A stretch of 64,000 bases of DNA. Origin: Rhodobacter sp. SGA-6-6. GTDB lineage: Bacteria > Pseudomonadota > Alphaproteobacteria > Rhodobacterales > Rhodobacteraceae. The stretch spans positions 33,672-97,671 of the forward strand of contig NZ_JAAKGP010000012.1 in NCBI RefSeq assembly GCF_011043545.1. Direction: 5' to 3'. The notes beneath the pieces were generated by a model. The model made no database searches. It was not told the origin of the DNA and saw nothing but the letters and a program-made list of their open reading frames with translations. The first letter of the stretch is position 1; each line of letters opens with the position of its first letter. Of this stretch, positions 17,519 to 28,077 are shown in pieces. The position numbers were made by a program, and so were the translations under genes.

Positions 17519-18403
17519 TCAAGGGATTGATTCAAGACGCGCGATTTCCGACCGGGCCTCGCGCGTCAGCGCCTCGGCGAAGCGGGTCAGGCGCGGAACC
17601 CGGGCGTCGTCGGCATGGCGGATCAGCCAGAAGCTGCGGGTCAGCCGGATGACGTCGGGCAGCACCCGGGTCAGTTCCGGCGCCGAAGGCAGGGCGAAGT
17701 CGTGGACCACGCCGATGCCGGCGCCGTGGCGCAGGAAGTTCAGCTGCACCGAGACGGAGTTGGACGAGAAGGTGACCGGCGGCGCGCCGATCTCGGCGAG
17801 GTAGTCCAGTTCCTTGTCGAAGATCAGATCGGGGATATAGCCGGTGAAGCGGTGGTGCTTCAGGTCCTCCGGCCCGCGGACCGGATGCGCGGCCAGATAG
17901 GCGCGGCTGGCGGCAAGATGCAGCCGGTAGTCGGTCAGCTTCTGCACCGTCAGCCGCCCGGCCGAGGGGCGGCTGACGCCGATGGCCATGTCGGCCTCGC
18001 GCTTCGACAGGTTGAACAGGCGCGGAAGCGCCACGATCTGCACCTCCAGCCCCGGGTTGGCGTCACAGATGCGGGCGATGACCTGCGGCAGCAGGTAATT
18101 GGCGCAGCCGTCCGGCGCGCCGAGGCGGATCTGCCCGGTCAGGCCCTCCGGCCCGGTCGGCGTCTCGGCCGCGGCGCGGGCGGCGGCCTCGGCCGCCTCG
18201 GCATGGGGCAAGAGCCGGGTGCCCCCCTCGGTCAACGCATAGCCCTGCGGCGATTTCTGGAACAGCCGCGCGCCGATCGCCTCTTCCAGCCTTGCGATGC
18301 GGCGGCCCACCGTCGCCGGGTCGATCTTCAGCCGCCGCCCGGCGCCCGAAAGGCTGTCGGCCCGCGTCACCGCCAGGAACACCCGCAGGTCGTCCCAGTC
18401 CAT
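17519..18403 (-). CDS. LysR-family transcriptional regulator, divergent from mmsA
   Basis: A 294-aa LysR protein with the N-terminal HTH (MDWDDLRVFLAVTRADSLSG, GRRIARLEEAIGARLF) and a substrate-binding effector domain. It is divergently transcribed from mmsA with 93 bases between the start codons, so it is the likely regulator of mmsA. That gap contains the inverted repeat CAAAA-CCC-TTTTG (18417-18429) and an AATATTG half-site, both plausible binding elements. The inducer is not evident; methylmalonate semialdehyde or a valine/thymine breakdown product would fit the context. Confidence 0.9.
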   Translation of the reverse strand: MDWDDLRVFLAVTRADSLSGAGRRLKIDPATVGRRIARLEEAIGARLFQKSPQGYALTEGGTRLLPHAEAAEAAARAAAETPTGPEGLTGQIRLGAPDGCANYLLPQVIARICDANPGLEVQIVALPRLFNLSKREADMAIGVSRPSAGRLTVQKLTDYRLHLAASRAYLAAHPVRGPEDLKHHRFTGYIPDLIFDKELDYLAEIGAPPVTFSSNSVSVQLNFLRHGAGIGVVHDFALPSAPELTRVLPDVIRLTRSFWLIRHADDARVPRLTRFAEALTREARSEIARLESIP

Positions 18404-18496
18404 CCCTGCAATCCTGCAAAACCCTTTTGGAATATTGTCTCTTTGTCTGGCGTTTCCGCAAGGGTAAAACCGTGCCAGCCAATATCGGAGGATTCC

Positions 18497-19996
18497 ATGC
18501 AAGAGATCGGTCACTGGATCAACGGCAAGCGCGTCGCGGGCAAGTCGGGCCGCTTCGCCGACATCTACAATCCCGCCACCGGCGAGATCCAGGCGAAGGT
18601 CGCGCTGGCGTCGCCTGAGGAGCTGGACCACGCCATTGCCGAGGCCGCCAAGGCGCAGGTCGCCTGGGCCGCCACCAACCCGCAGCGCCGCGCCCGGGTG
18701 ATGATGGCCTTCGGCGCGCTGATCAACCAGAACATGGACAAGCTGGCCGAGCTGGTCAGCCGCGAGCACGGCAAGACCCTGCCCGACGCCCGCGGCGACG
18801 TGCAGCGCGGGCTCGAGGTGGTCGAGGTCTGCATGGGCGCCCCCGCGATGCTGAAGGGCGAGATGACCGACAGCGCCGGCCCCGGCATCGACCTTTACGC
18901 CATGCGCCAGCCGCTCGGCGTGGTGGCGGGCATCACGCCCTTCAACTTCCCGGCGATGATCCCGCTGTGGAAGATGGCCCCGGCGCTGGCCTCGGGCAAC
19001 GCCATGATCCTGAAACCGTCCGAGCGGGTGCCCTCGACCTCGCTGCTGCTGGCGGAACTGCTGCAGGAGGCCGGGCTGCCGGACGGCGTGCTGCAGGTGG
19101 TGAACGGCGACAAATCGGTGGTGGACGGCATCCTCGACCACCCCGTCATCCAGGGCGTGGGCTTCGTGGGCTCGACCCCGATCGCGCAATACATCTACGG
19201 CCGCGCCGCCACCAACGGCAAGCGGGCGCAATGCTTCGGCGGCGCCAAGAACCACATGATCATCATGCCCGACGCCGACCTCGACAAGGCGGCGGATGCG
19301 CTGATCGGCGCCGGCTACGGCGCGGCGGGCGAACGCTGCATGGCGATTTCCGTGGCGGTGCCGGTGGGGGCGCAGACCGCCGACGCGCTGATCGAGCGGC
19401 TGGTGCCGCGCATCGAGAAGCTGAAGGTCGGCCCCTACACCGCCGGCGACGACGTGGACTTCGGGCCGCTGATCACCAGGCAGGCGCAGGAACGGGTGCT
19501 CGGCCTGATCGGCTCGGGCGTAGAGCAGGGCGCCAAGCTGGTGGTCGACGGCCGCGGGCTGAAGATCCAGGGCTACGAGAGCGGCTTCTTCGTCGGCCCG
19601 ACGCTGTTCGACGACGTGACCCCGGAGATGGAGATCTACCGGCAGGAGATCTTCGGGCCGGTGCTGTCGACCGTGCGCAAGGACAGCTACGAAGACGCGC
19701 TGAAGCTGGTGATGGACAACGAATACGGCAACGGCACCGCGATCTACACCGCCGACGGCGACACCGCCCGCGACTTCGCCAGCCGGGTCAACGTCGGCAT
19801 GGTCGGGATCAACTTCCCGATCCCGGTGCCGTTGTCCTATTATTCCTTCGGCGGCTGGAAACGCTCGGCCTTCGGCGACCTGAACCAGTATGGGCCGGAC
19901 GCCTTCCGCTTCTACACCAAGACCAAGACGGTGACGGCGCGCTGGTTCTCCGGCATCAAGGAAGGTGCGGCGCTGAACTTCAAGGCGATGGACTGA
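18497..19996 (+). CDS. mmsA: Methylmalonate-semialdehyde dehydrogenase (CoA-acylating)
   Basis: MmsA oxidises (methyl)malonate semialdehyde with NAD and CoA to propionyl-CoA or acetyl-CoA plus CO2, in valine, thymine, uracil and myo-inositol breakdown. The 499-aa protein shows ITPFNFPAMIPLW, KPSERVPSTS, the GSTPIAQYIY segment and catalytic Cys281 in AAGERCMAIS, a pattern specific to the acylating branch of the aldehyde dehydrogenase superfamily. The ATG at 18497 follows ATCGGAGGATTCC. The neighbouring NCS1 nucleobase-type permease suggests a link with pyrimidine catabolism, although the reductive-pathway genes are not here. Confidence 0.95.
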   Translation: MQEIGHWINGKRVAGKSGRFADIYNPATGEIQAKVALASPEELDHAIAEAAKAQVAWAATNPQRRARVMMAFGALINQNMDKLAELVSREHGKTLPDARGDVQRGLEVVEVCMGAPAMLKGEMTDSAGPGIDLYAMRQPLGVVAGITPFNFPAMIPLWKMAPALASGNAMILKPSERVPSTSLLLAELLQEAGLPDGVLQVVNGDKSVVDGILDHPVIQGVGFVGSTPIAQYIYGRAATNGKRAQCFGGAKNHMIIMPDADLDKAADALIGAGYGAAGERCMAISVAVPVGAQTADALIERLVPRIEKLKVGPYTAGDDVDFGPLITRQAQERVLGLIGSGVEQGAKLVVDGRGLKIQGYESGFFVGPTLFDDVTPEMEIYRQEIFGPVLSTVRKDSYEDALKLVMDNEYGNGTAIYTADGDTARDFASRVNVGMVGINFPIPVPLSYYSFGGWKRSAFGDLNQYGPDAFRFYTKTKTVTARWFSGIKEGAALNFKAMD

Positions 19997-20010
19997 TCCG
20001 AAACGAAGGA

Positions 20011-20062
20011 GCGGGGGTTTCACACCCCCGCACCCCCGTGGGATATTTGTGGACAGATGAAA
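20011..20062. repeat. GC-rich hairpin plus ATATTTGTGGA stretch (probable dispersed intergenic motif)
   Basis: GCGGGGGT (20011-20018) and ACCCCCGC (20024-20031) form a hairpin after mmsA; it continues into GCACCCCCGTGGGATATTTGTGG. I recall this composite sequence as frequent in intergenic regions of Rhodobacteraceae, but cannot check it here. The hairpin could also serve as the mmsA terminator. Confidence 0.5.
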
Positions 20063-20088
20063 GGGGGAGGGTTTGCGCCCTCCCCCTT
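20061..20088. terminator. Bidirectional terminator between mmsA and the NCS1 gene
   Basis: AAGGGGGAGGG (20061-20071) and CCCTCCCCCTT (20078-20088), a perfect 11-bp stem with loop TTTGCG, directly before the stop of the convergent permease. Confidence 0.85.
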
Positions 20089-20095
20089 CCCTTTC

Positions 20096-21532
20096 TCAGA
20101 CCTTGGCCTGCCCCATGCGCAGCGCATAATAGACCGCGCCGCCGATGGCCACGCCGAAGAACCAGCCGTAGGTGCCCCACCAGGCCGGCAGGATCGTGGT
20201 GAAGGTCGGCAAGAGCGACGAGAACACGATGCCGATGCCGAGCGCGATGAAGGCCTTGAGGTGCCAGCCGTTCTGGAACCGGAACTCGCCGTTCTCCTGG
20301 TAGAGGTCCGGCACGTTCAGCTGCGCCTTGCGGATCAGGTAATAGTCCACCATCATGATCCCGAAGATCGGCCCCATGGTCGAGCCGATGAAGTTGACGA
20401 AATTCGCTGCCCCCGTCTCCCAGGGAGACCAGGGGAACAGGATCAGGCTGATGATCGCCGCGATATAGCCGCCGCCCTTGAAGCTGATCTTCGAGGGGAA
20501 GACGTTGGAAAAGTCGAAGGCGGCGGAGACGAAGTTCGCCACCACGTTGATCCCCAGCGTCGCCACCGCGAAGGTCAGCGCGGCGAGGATGGCCAGGAAC
20601 AGGCTGTCGAACTTGGCCGAGATCTGCTCGGGGTGGATCAGCACCTCGCCATAGACCGAATAGGCGGCGGTGGTGGTGACACCGGCGACCAGGCAGAAGG
20701 CCAGCAGGTTGACCGGCAGGCCCCAGAGGTTGCCCTTCATCAGCGCCTTCTCGTCGGTCGCATAGCGCGAGAAATCGCAGAAGTTCAGGTAGAGCGCGGC
20801 GAAATAGGTGATCCAGGTGGCGGCCACCGCAGCCAGCGCGGCAAAGCTGCCCGGGGCGGCGGTCACCCCTGCCCCGGCGGTGGCGGCGACCAGCACGTCC
20901 TGCGGGATTTCCGACCCGAAGGAGAAGGTGCCGGACTTCACCACCAGATAGACCGCCAGCACCAGCATGACGATCCAGACCGCGGGGCCGGCCCAGTCCT
21001 GGAACCGGCGCACCGTCTCCATCCCGTTCTGGATGATCATCAGCTGCGCGCCCCAGACCACCAGGAAGCAGATGAAGGTCAGGCTGGAATGGCCGAGGAA
21101 GGTGCTGGTCTGGTGGAACTCCAGGAGCGCCGGGCTGCGCACCAAGAGCGCCACCAGCGCGCCCGCGGCGGCGGCGGTCTGCGCGCCATACCAGAAGCAG
21201 GCCACCACGGCGCGGATCAGCGCCGGGGCATTGGCGCCGAAGGTGCCGAAGGAGGCCCGCGCCAGCACCGGGAACGGCACGCCCGTCCTGACCCCGGCAT
21301 TGCCGACCAGCGTCATCAGCACGAAGATCACCAGCGAGCCGATGCCGATAGCGATGACGAAGTTCAGGAAGCTGCCGCAGAGCAGGAACAGGCTGGCGGC
21401 GAGGTAATAGCCCCAGAGGCTGTGCACGTCCGAGGTCCAGACGTTGAAGATCGAGAAGGCACCCCACTTCCTTTCGGTCGCGGGCGCCAGGTCCTCGTTG
21501 TGCAACGAGGGCGATGGATTGACGAGTTGCAT
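20096..21532 (-). CDS. NCS1-family nucleobase/cation symporter
   Basis: A 478-aa polytopic membrane protein with about 12 hydrophobic segments. NCS1 hallmarks are NPSPSLHNEDLAPATERKWG at the N-terminus, then IFNVWTSDVHSLWGYY, GAQLMIIQNGMETVR and DFSRYATDEKAL. Family members import cytosine, uracil, hydantoins, allantoin or thiamine with Na+ or H+. The substrate cannot be fixed from sequence; closeness to mmsA makes a pyrimidine or hydantoin plausible. The start was set at 21532 because AAAAGGAAGGGG lies just upstream; two earlier in-frame ATGs lack a ribosome-binding site. Confidence 0.88.
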   Translation of the reverse strand: MQLVNPSPSLHNEDLAPATERKWGAFSIFNVWTSDVHSLWGYYLAASLFLLCGSFLNFVIAIGIGSLVIFVLMTLVGNAGVRTGVPFPVLARASFGTFGANAPALIRAVVACFWYGAQTAAAAGALVALLVRSPALLEFHQTSTFLGHSSLTFICFLVVWGAQLMIIQNGMETVRRFQDWAGPAVWIVMLVLAVYLVVKSGTFSFGSEIPQDVLVAATAGAGVTAAPGSFAALAAVAATWITYFAALYLNFCDFSRYATDEKALMKGNLWGLPVNLLAFCLVAGVTTTAAYSVYGEVLIHPEQISAKFDSLFLAILAALTFAVATLGINVVANFVSAAFDFSNVFPSKISFKGGGYIAAIISLILFPWSPWETGAANFVNFIGSTMGPIFGIMMVDYYLIRKAQLNVPDLYQENGEFRFQNGWHLKAFIALGIGIVFSSLLPTFTTILPAWWGTYGWFFGVAIGGAVYYALRMGQAKV

Positions 21533-21708
21533 CACTGTCCCCTTCCTTTTCATCGGGAGCGGCGTGCCCATTTTTTCGGCATCTGTCCGCGGGATCAGCT
21601 AACGCCGTTTCCGTCGGGTAAACAATCAAGCGAATCCCGAAAGGATTTTTCGTGATTTCTTGAAAAACTTACGGGAAACGAAGCGAAATTCCGGCTTGAC
21701 CGCGCCCG

Positions 21709-22503
21709 TCAGGCTGCGGAGGCCAGCCGGCAGGGCAGGAACGGCTCCACCTTCACCGCCTCGCCCTCGAAGGTGCAGAAGGCGGCGGCGGGCACTTCGG
21801 TCCAGCCGCCCTCGTCCGCCTCCAGCGGCTCGGAGACCACCGCCATGCCCTGCCGGCTGGCCGACCAGCGGTAGTAGAGGCTGGGCGCGGCCTCGTCGGT
21901 GGCGTAGCGCACGGCATAGAGCCGGCGGCCGTCCGACAGCGCCGCGGTCATCCGCAGCCAGGGCAGCGCCCCCTTCTCGCGCGCCAGCCGGATGAACCGG
22001 GCCGAGGCGCGCTCCAGCGCGCCGCGCGGGTCGGCGTCCAGCCCCTCGGCAATGGCGGCGAGGAACAGCGCCTCGCTGTCGGTCGCGCCCTTGCGGTGCG
22101 GATAAAGGTGATCCGGGATCATCATGTCGGCGTCGCGGCGGAACTTCTCGTAGCCGCCGACCTGGCCGTTGTGCATGAAGCTCCACACCCCATGGACGAA
22201 GGGGTGGCAGTTGTTGCGGCTGGTCGCCGTGCCGGTGGAGGCGCGGACATGGGCGAGGAACAGGCCGGATTTCACCTGCGCGGTCAGGCTGCGCAGGTTG
22301 GGGTCCGACCAGGCCGGCATCACGTCGCGGTAAAGCCCCGGGTCCGGCCGGTCGCCATACCAGGCCACGCCGAAGCCGTCGGCGTTGATCGCGGTATGGC
22401 ATTGGGTGGCGCAATGGGACTGGTGGATCAGCGAATGGCCCGGGCGGCTGATGATCTCCTCCAGGAAGATCGGAGCGCCGGAATAGGCGGCCCACCGGCA
22501 CAT
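21709..22503 (-). CDS. Class II glutamine amidotransferase (YafJ/EgtC-like)
   Basis: A 264-aa protein with an N-terminal nucleophile glutaminase fold: Cys2 (MCRWAAYSG) becomes the catalytic nucleophile after Met removal. Conserved pieces are NADGFGVAWYG, LFLAHVRASTG, the glutamine-binding HPFVHGVWSFMHNGQV, and ATDSEALF. No synthetase domain follows, so it either uses an unknown partner or cleaves gamma-glutamyl compounds, as EgtC does. No ergothioneine genes are adjacent. It lies in its own minus-strand unit between the NCS1 gene and the DUF1330 gene. Confidence 0.9.
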   Translation of the reverse strand: MCRWAAYSGAPIFLEEIISRPGHSLIHQSHCATQCHTAINADGFGVAWYGDRPDPGLYRDVMPAWSDPNLRSLTAQVKSGLFLAHVRASTGTATSRNNCHPFVHGVWSFMHNGQVGGYEKFRRDADMMIPDHLYPHRKGATDSEALFLAAIAEGLDADPRGALERASARFIRLAREKGALPWLRMTAALSDGRRLYAVRYATDEAAPSLYYRWSASRQGMAVVSEPLEADEGGWTEVPAAAFCTFEGEAVKVEPFLPCRLASAA

Positions 22504-22608
22504 CAGCGGGGCCCTCTGCTCTGGGTCATGGTGTCACGCCTGCGTTGTTTTTCCGCGACTTTACCACGTTCCGGCGGTTGCGCGCGGGGAAAATCGCGCG
22601 GATTGGCG

Positions 22609-22902
22609 CTATTCGCCCACTTCCTCGACCACCACCAGGTCGCGGATGCTGGCGCCCTTGGCATGGGCCAGCGCGGCCTGATAGGCGGGCGAGCGGTAGC
22701 ATTCCACCGCCTTCTCCAGGCTGGGGAACCGCGCCACCACGTTGCGGGCGCGGTCGTTGCCCTCCAGCTGCACATAGCGCCCGCCGCGGGCGAGGAAGAT
22801 CCCGCCATGGGCGGCGATGGCGGGACCGGCCTCCTTGGCGTAGCGGCCATAGGCCTCGGCGTCGGTCACATCGACATGGGCGATCCAGAGGGCGGTTGGC
22901 AT
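22609..22902 (-). CDS. DUF1330 family protein
   Basis: A 97-aa dimeric alpha/beta-barrel (ferredoxin-like) protein: MPTALWIAHVDVTDAEAYGR at the N-terminus, GGIFLARGGRYVQLEG in the middle and the hallmark ARFPSLEKAVECYRSPAYQAAL. The enzymatic role of the family is unknown. It begins 2 bases after the alaS stop and so is probably the last gene of an alaS mRNA. Confidence 0.9.
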   Translation of the reverse strand: MPTALWIAHVDVTDAEAYGRYAKEAGPAIAAHGGIFLARGGRYVQLEGNDRARNVVARFPSLEKAVECYRSPAYQAALAHAKGASIRDLVVVEEVGE

Positions 22903-22904
22903 GG

Positions 22905-25559
22905 TCAGGCTCCGATCAGGGTTTCCGCGGCCTTGATGGCGGCTTCGGCCGCGGCGATGTCGGCGCCGCCGGCCTGCGCCAGGTCGGGCCGGCCGCCGCC
23001 GCCCTTGCCGCCCATGGCCTCGGCCGCGGCCTTGACCAGCGTCACGGCGGACAGCCGCGCGGTCAGGTCGGCGGTGACGCCGGCGGCCACCGCGGGCTTG
23101 GCCCCGGTGTCGGCGATCAGCAGCACGGCGCCCGAGCCGAGGCGGGACTTCATCTCGTCGATCAGCGCCGGCAGGTCCTTGCCGGAGACGCCCTGCAGCA
23201 CCTGGGCGACGAACTTCACCCCGTTGATCTCGCGGGCTTCCGGCCCGGCGGCCTTGCCGCCCATGGCCAGCTCGCGCCGCAGCGTGGCGACCTCGTTCTC
23301 CAGCTTGCGGCGGTCCTCGGCCAGCGCCTTCACCCGGTCCACCGCCTCGCCAAGCGGGGCCTTCAGCGCGGCGGCGATCTCGGCCAGCTGCGCGCCCTGC
23401 CCGCGCAGGTGGTCCAGCGCCGCCTGCCCGGTCAGCGCCTCGACCCGCCGCACCCCGGCGCTGGAGGCGCTGTCGCCCAGCATCACCAGCGCGCCGATGT
23501 CGCCGGTCCGCGCCACATGGGTGCCGCCGCAAAGCTCCAGCGAATAGGTCCGCCCGTCCGCGCCCTTGCCGGAGCCGTCCTGCCAGCCCATCGACACCAC
23601 CCGCACCTCGTCGCCGTATTTCTCGCCGAAGAGCGCCTGCGCGCCGATGGCGCGGGCGTCGTCCGGGGTCATGATCCTTGTCTCCACCGGGGCGTTCTGG
23701 CGGATGAAGGCATTGACCTCGGCCTCCACCTGCGCCAGTTCCGCCGGGCTCAGCGCCTGCGAATGGCTGAAATCGAAGCGCAGCCGGTCGGGCGCGTTCA
23801 AGGACCCCTTCTGCGCCACATGGTCGCCGAGCGCACGGCGCAGCGCCTCATGCAACAGGTGCGTCGCCGAGTGGTTGGCGCGGATCTGGCTGCGGCGGCC
23901 GTGCGCGACCTCCAGCTTGGCCGGCTGGCCCTTGCTGATCCCGCCTTCCGCCACCCGACCGATGTGGATGAACACCCCGGCGGCCTTCCTGGTGTCCGTC
24001 ACCTCGACCATGCCGGTGTCGGTGCGGATCAGCCCGGTGTCGCCGACCTGGCCGCCGCTTTCGGCGTAGAACGGGGTCTGGTTGACCACCACCTGCACCG
24101 CCTCGCCCGCCTGGGCCGCGCCGATCTCGGCGCCGTCGCGCACCAGCGCCAGCACCACGCCTTCCGCCGTCTCGGTGTCGTAGCCGAGGAATTCGGTCAC
24201 GCCGCGGTCTTCCGCCAGCTCGAACCAGATCTTCGCATCCTTGGCCTCGCCCGAGCCCGCCCAGGCCGCCCGGGCCTTGGCCTTCTGCTCGGCCATGGCA
24301 TCGTCGAAGCCGGCCACATCCACTGCCCGGCCCTTCTCGCGCAGCGCGTCCTGGGTCAGGTCCAGCGGGAAGCCGTAGGTGTCGTAAAGCTTGAACGCCG
24401 CCGCCCCGGGCAGGTCGGCGCCCTCCGGCAGCCGGGCCAGCTCGTCGTCCAGCAGCCGCAGGCCGCGGTCCAGCGTCTGCTTGAACCGGGTCTCCTCCAG
24501 CTTCAGCGTCTCCTCGATCAGCGCCTGCGCCCGCTGCAACTCGGGGTAAGCCCCGCCCATCTGGCGCACCAGCGCCGGCACCAGCCGATACATCACCGGG
24601 TCCTGCGCGCCCAGCAGATGCGCATGCCGCATCGCCCGCCGCATGATCCGCCGCAGCACATAGCCGCGGCCCTCGTTCGAGGGCATCACCCCGTCGGCGA
24701 TCAGAAAGGAGGTCGACCGCAGGTGGTCGGCGATCACCCTGTGGCTGGTCTTGCCCGGCCCGTCCGGGTCCTGATGGGTGGCATGGGCCGAGGCCTCGAT
24801 CAGGCTGCGCATCAGGTCGGTGTCGTAGTTGTCGTGCTTGCCCTGCAACAGCGCGCCGATCCGCTCCAGCCCCATGCCGGTGTCGATCGACTTCGCCTCC
24901 AGCTCGCGGCGCGAGCCGTCCTCGAACTGCTCGAACTGCATGAAGACGTTGTTCCAGATCTCGATGAAACGGTCCCCGTCCTCCTGCGCCGACCCGGGCG
25001 GGCCGCCCCAGATATGGTCGCCGTGGTCGTAGAAGATCTCGGTGCAGGGGCCGCAGGGGCCGGTCGGGCCCATCATCCAGAAGTTGTCGTTGGTGGCGAT
25101 GCGGATGATCCGCTCATCCGGCAGGCCCGCCACCTTCTTCCAGATCGCCGCCGCCTCGTCGTCGGTGTGGTAGACGGTGACCAGCAGCCGGTCCTTGTTC
25201 AGGCCGAAATCCTTGGTCAGCAGTTCCCAGGCCAGCGGGATGGCGGTTTCCTTGAAATAGTCGCCGAAGGAGAAATTCCCCAGCATCTCGAAGAAGGTAT
25301 GGTGCCGCGCGGTATAGCCGACATTGTCGAGGTCATTGTGCTTGCCCCCCGCGCGGACGCATTTCTGCGCCGTGGTGGCGCGGCTGTAGTCGCGGGTCTC
25401 GACCCCGGTGAACAGGTTCTTGAACTGCACCATGCCCGAGTTGGTGAACATCAGCGTCGGGTCGTTCCGGGGCACCAGCGGGCTGCTGTCGACGACCCGG
25501 TGGCCGTTCCGCCGGAAGAAATCGAGGAAGGTGGAGCGGATGTCGTTCAGGGACGCCAT
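22905..25559 (-). CDS. alaS: Alanyl-tRNA synthetase
   Basis: AlaRS charges tRNA-Ala and edits mischarged Ser and Gly. The 884-aa length is normal. Seen in order: class II catalytic core ([43 protein letters not shown]), tRNA-recognition helices, the editing domain with the HSATHLLHE metal site and the [11 protein letters not shown] motif, and a C-terminal oligomerisation domain rich in Gly ([17 protein letters not shown]). The start at 25559 begins the family N-terminus exactly; a longer in-frame extension to 25856 is GC-rich filler. It lies downstream of recA on the same strand, with a terminator in between. Confidence 0.97.
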   Translation of the reverse strand: MASLNDIRSTFLDFFRRNGHRVVDSSPLVPRNDPTLMFTNSGMVQFKNLFTGVETRDYSRATTAQKCVRAGGKHNDLDNVGYTARHHTFFEMLGNFSFGDYFKETAIPLAWELLTKDFGLNKDRLLVTVYHTDDEAAAIWKKVAGLPDERIIRIATNDNFWMMGPTGPCGPCTEIFYDHGDHIWGGPPGSAQEDGDRFIEIWNNVFMQFEQFEDGSRRELEAKSIDTGMGLERIGALLQGKHDNYDTDLMRSLIEASAHATHQDPDGPGKTSHRVIADHLRSTSFLIADGVMPSNEGRGYVLRRIMRRAMRHAHLLGAQDPVMYRLVPALVRQMGGAYPELQRAQALIEETLKLEETRFKQTLDRGLRLLDDELARLPEGADLPGAAAFKLYDTYGFPLDLTQDALREKGRAVDVAGFDDAMAEQKAKARAAWAGSGEAKDAKIWFELAEDRGVTEFLGYDTETAEGVVLALVRDGAEIGAAQAGEAVQVVVNQTPFYAESGGQVGDTGLIRTDTGMVEVTDTRKAAGVFIHIGRVAEGGISKGQPAKLEVAHGRRSQIRANHSATHLLHEALRRALGDHVAQKGSLNAPDRLRFDFSHSQALSPAELAQVEAEVNAFIRQNAPVETRIMTPDDARAIGAQALFGEKYGDEVRVVSMGWQDGSGKGADGRTYSLELCGGTHVARTGDIGALVMLGDSASSAGVRRVEALTGQAALDHLRGQGAQLAEIAAALKAPLGEAVDRVKALAEDRRKLENEVATLRRELAMGGKAAGPEAREINGVKFVAQVLQGVSGKDLPALIDEMKSRLGSGAVLLIADTGAKPAVAAGVTADLTARLSAVTLVKAAAEAMGGKGGGGRPDLAQAGGADIAAAEAAIKAAETLIGA

Positions 25560-25893
25560 GTTGCGGGGCCTTTCCGGGGGCGATACGGGCAGATACGGGG
25601 GCAATCGGCCCCCGTTTAGCCGCGGTTTCCCGGCCTGTCCACGGGCGGAACGCATGGGCCGCGAAAAAGGCCGGAGCGGGCGCCTCCGGCCTTTCCTGTC
25701 CCTAGCGGGTCTGCTTCCGAGGGCCAGCCGACAGCGCCCGCCTCGCCCGCTCGGCCCTCCTGTCCCTGCGCGGGCAGGCTTCCTCCGGGCTTCACTGGCG
25801 CGTCCTGCCCCGGCGGTAGGCCTGGTCCCTGCGCGGCGGGGCCACCACCGCGGCACCGAAGCGCGCGGTTGCGCCTCCCCGTGCAGGCGGGCC
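25560..25893. other. 334-base gap between alaS and recA
   Basis: No gene is visible. It contains the recA-side terminator at 25664-25694 and, nearer recA, three loosely similar segments built on CCTGTCCCTNGCGGG (around 25698, 25760 and 25828), which look like a decayed GC-rich repeat. The alaS promoter must lie within about 25560-25660, where CGATACGGGCAGATACGGGGG is a short direct repeat (GATACGGG twice). Confidence 0.6.
25664..25694 (-). terminator. Terminator downstream of recA
   Basis: On the minus strand AAAGGCCGGAG (25694-25684) pairs with CTCCGGCCTTT (25676-25666) and continues into a run of five T residues. It is 200 bases past the recA stop. Confidence 0.75.
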
Positions 25894-26967
<1,074 letters not shown>

Positions 26968-27016
26968 CTCCGTCTCCTTATTCCACAGCCACCGGGGGGC
27001 GGCAATGCTTGCCCGT

Positions 27017-27031
27017 GTTCCGCCTCTGTTC
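27017..27031. promoter_or_regulatory. LexA (SOS) box upstream of recA
   Basis: GTTC at 27017-27020, seven bases, GTTC at 27028-27031. This direct repeat is the established LexA site of alphaproteobacteria. It lies 50 bases before recA, reading as GAAC-N7-GAAC in the recA direction. Confidence 0.8.
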
Positions 27032-27170
27032 TGCCCGTTATGGGGGTAAACCGGGAACATTTCAACCGGGATCGTCACGAATCCAGCTTTTGCGCGATTT
27101 CCTTAAGGGATAGTTTACGCCGACAGGAAAAACGGCCCGCAAAGGGCCTTGTGCGGTGAAAGGGGCAGGA

Positions 27171-27770
27171 ATGCTGGTGTTCTGGGAGGCGCGGCTGGTG
27201 TTCCTGGCCACGCCGAAGACGGGGTCGACGGCGATCGCCGCCGCGCTCGAATCGCTGGCGGCGGTGTCGGTGCAGCGGCCGCCGGTGCTGAAGCACACCA
27301 CCGTCCACCGCTTCCGCCGCTTCTTCGGCCCCTATCTGGAGGCGGCGTCCAAGGCCGACTGGACCGTGGTCGCCCTGATGCGCGAGCCGCGGGACTGGCT
27401 GGGGTCCTGGTATCGCTTCCGCCAGCGCGAGGGCACCGAGCCGGGGAAATCCACCCGCGGGATGAGCTTCGACGATTTCGTGCGCGCCTGGTGCTCCGAC
27501 CCCCGCCCCGATTTCGCCGATGTCGGCAGCCAGGAACGCTTCCTGCGCCCGCGCCAGGGCCAGGGGGTGGACCGCCTCTTCCGCTACGAGGAAATCGACA
27601 CCTTCGTGCATTTCCTCGAGGACCGGCTGGACTGCGAGATCATCCTGCCGCGCCTGAACGTCTCGCCCCCCGGCCAGACCGGGCTGTCGCCGGAGACCGA
27701 GGCCCTGCTGCACCAGACCGCCGCTGCGGATTTCGCGCTCTACGACCGGCTGACGCATCCAGAGGGCTGA
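27171..27770 (+). CDS. Sulfotransferase-family protein
   Basis: A 199-aa P-loop sulfotransferase-like protein. Near the N-terminus FLATPKTGSTAIAAALESL carries the PKTGST loop that binds the 5'-phosphosulfate of PAPS, and MREPRDWLGSWYRFRQRE matches the 3'-phosphate-binding segment. The protein is shorter than most cytosolic enzymes but fits small bacterial members of the sulfotransferase-2 type. The acceptor is unknown. ATG 27171 follows AAAGGGGCAGGA; GTG 27156 is possible. It is divergent from recA, so its promoter shares the region with the SOS box. Confidence 0.8.
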   Translation: MLVFWEARLVFLATPKTGSTAIAAALESLAAVSVQRPPVLKHTTVHRFRRFFGPYLEAASKADWTVVALMREPRDWLGSWYRFRQREGTEPGKSTRGMSFDDFVRAWCSDPRPDFADVGSQERFLRPRQGQGVDRLFRYEEIDTFVHFLEDRLDCEIILPRLNVSPPGQTGLSPETEALLHQTAAADFALYDRLTHPEG

Positions 27771-27836
27771 GGCCGGGTGCTTCCCCGACAAGACCTGCCG
27801 CCCGGGGCAACGGACGGATGCGGGTTCGGTGGGCCG

Positions 27837-28077
27837 CTCCCTTGATCCAACATCCGCGACCGGCTGCGAAGCGGGAACGGATGATCGCCGTCAGCGCATT
27901 CGGCAGGGTCCGATCCGACAGTCCCGCGGCCCGCTGCGAAGCGGGAATGGGCCGTCAGCGCATTTTGATCCGATGGCCCCGGCCCGCGGCGAAGCAGGAG
28001 CGGGCGATCGCCGTCAGCGCATTCGGCAGGTCCCTTGATCCGGCAGTCCCGCGGCCCGCTGCGAACCGCCCGAGACC
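27837..28077. repeat. Degenerate tandem repeat, about 3.5 copies of a 57-70-bp unit
   Basis: Units begin near 27837, 27908, 27965 and 28031. Shared blocks are TTGATCCG, GCGGCCCGCTGCGAAGCGGG and GATCGCCGTCAGCGCATTCG followed by GCAGG. The third unit is diverged in the middle and the fourth is truncated after CTGCGAA. The repeat is not coding in any convincing frame. Each unit contains a short hairpin, CCGCT-GCGAA-GCGGG. Confidence 0.8.

Noticed and set aside
25560..25856. N-terminal extension of alaS by 99 residues
   Set aside because: The AlaRS family N-terminus begins exactly at 25559, and the extension is Arg/Pro/Gly-rich filler crossing the recA terminator.
27837..28077. Possible CRISPR array
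   Set aside because: Units vary in length, there are no unique spacers between constant repeats, and no cas gene is nearby.
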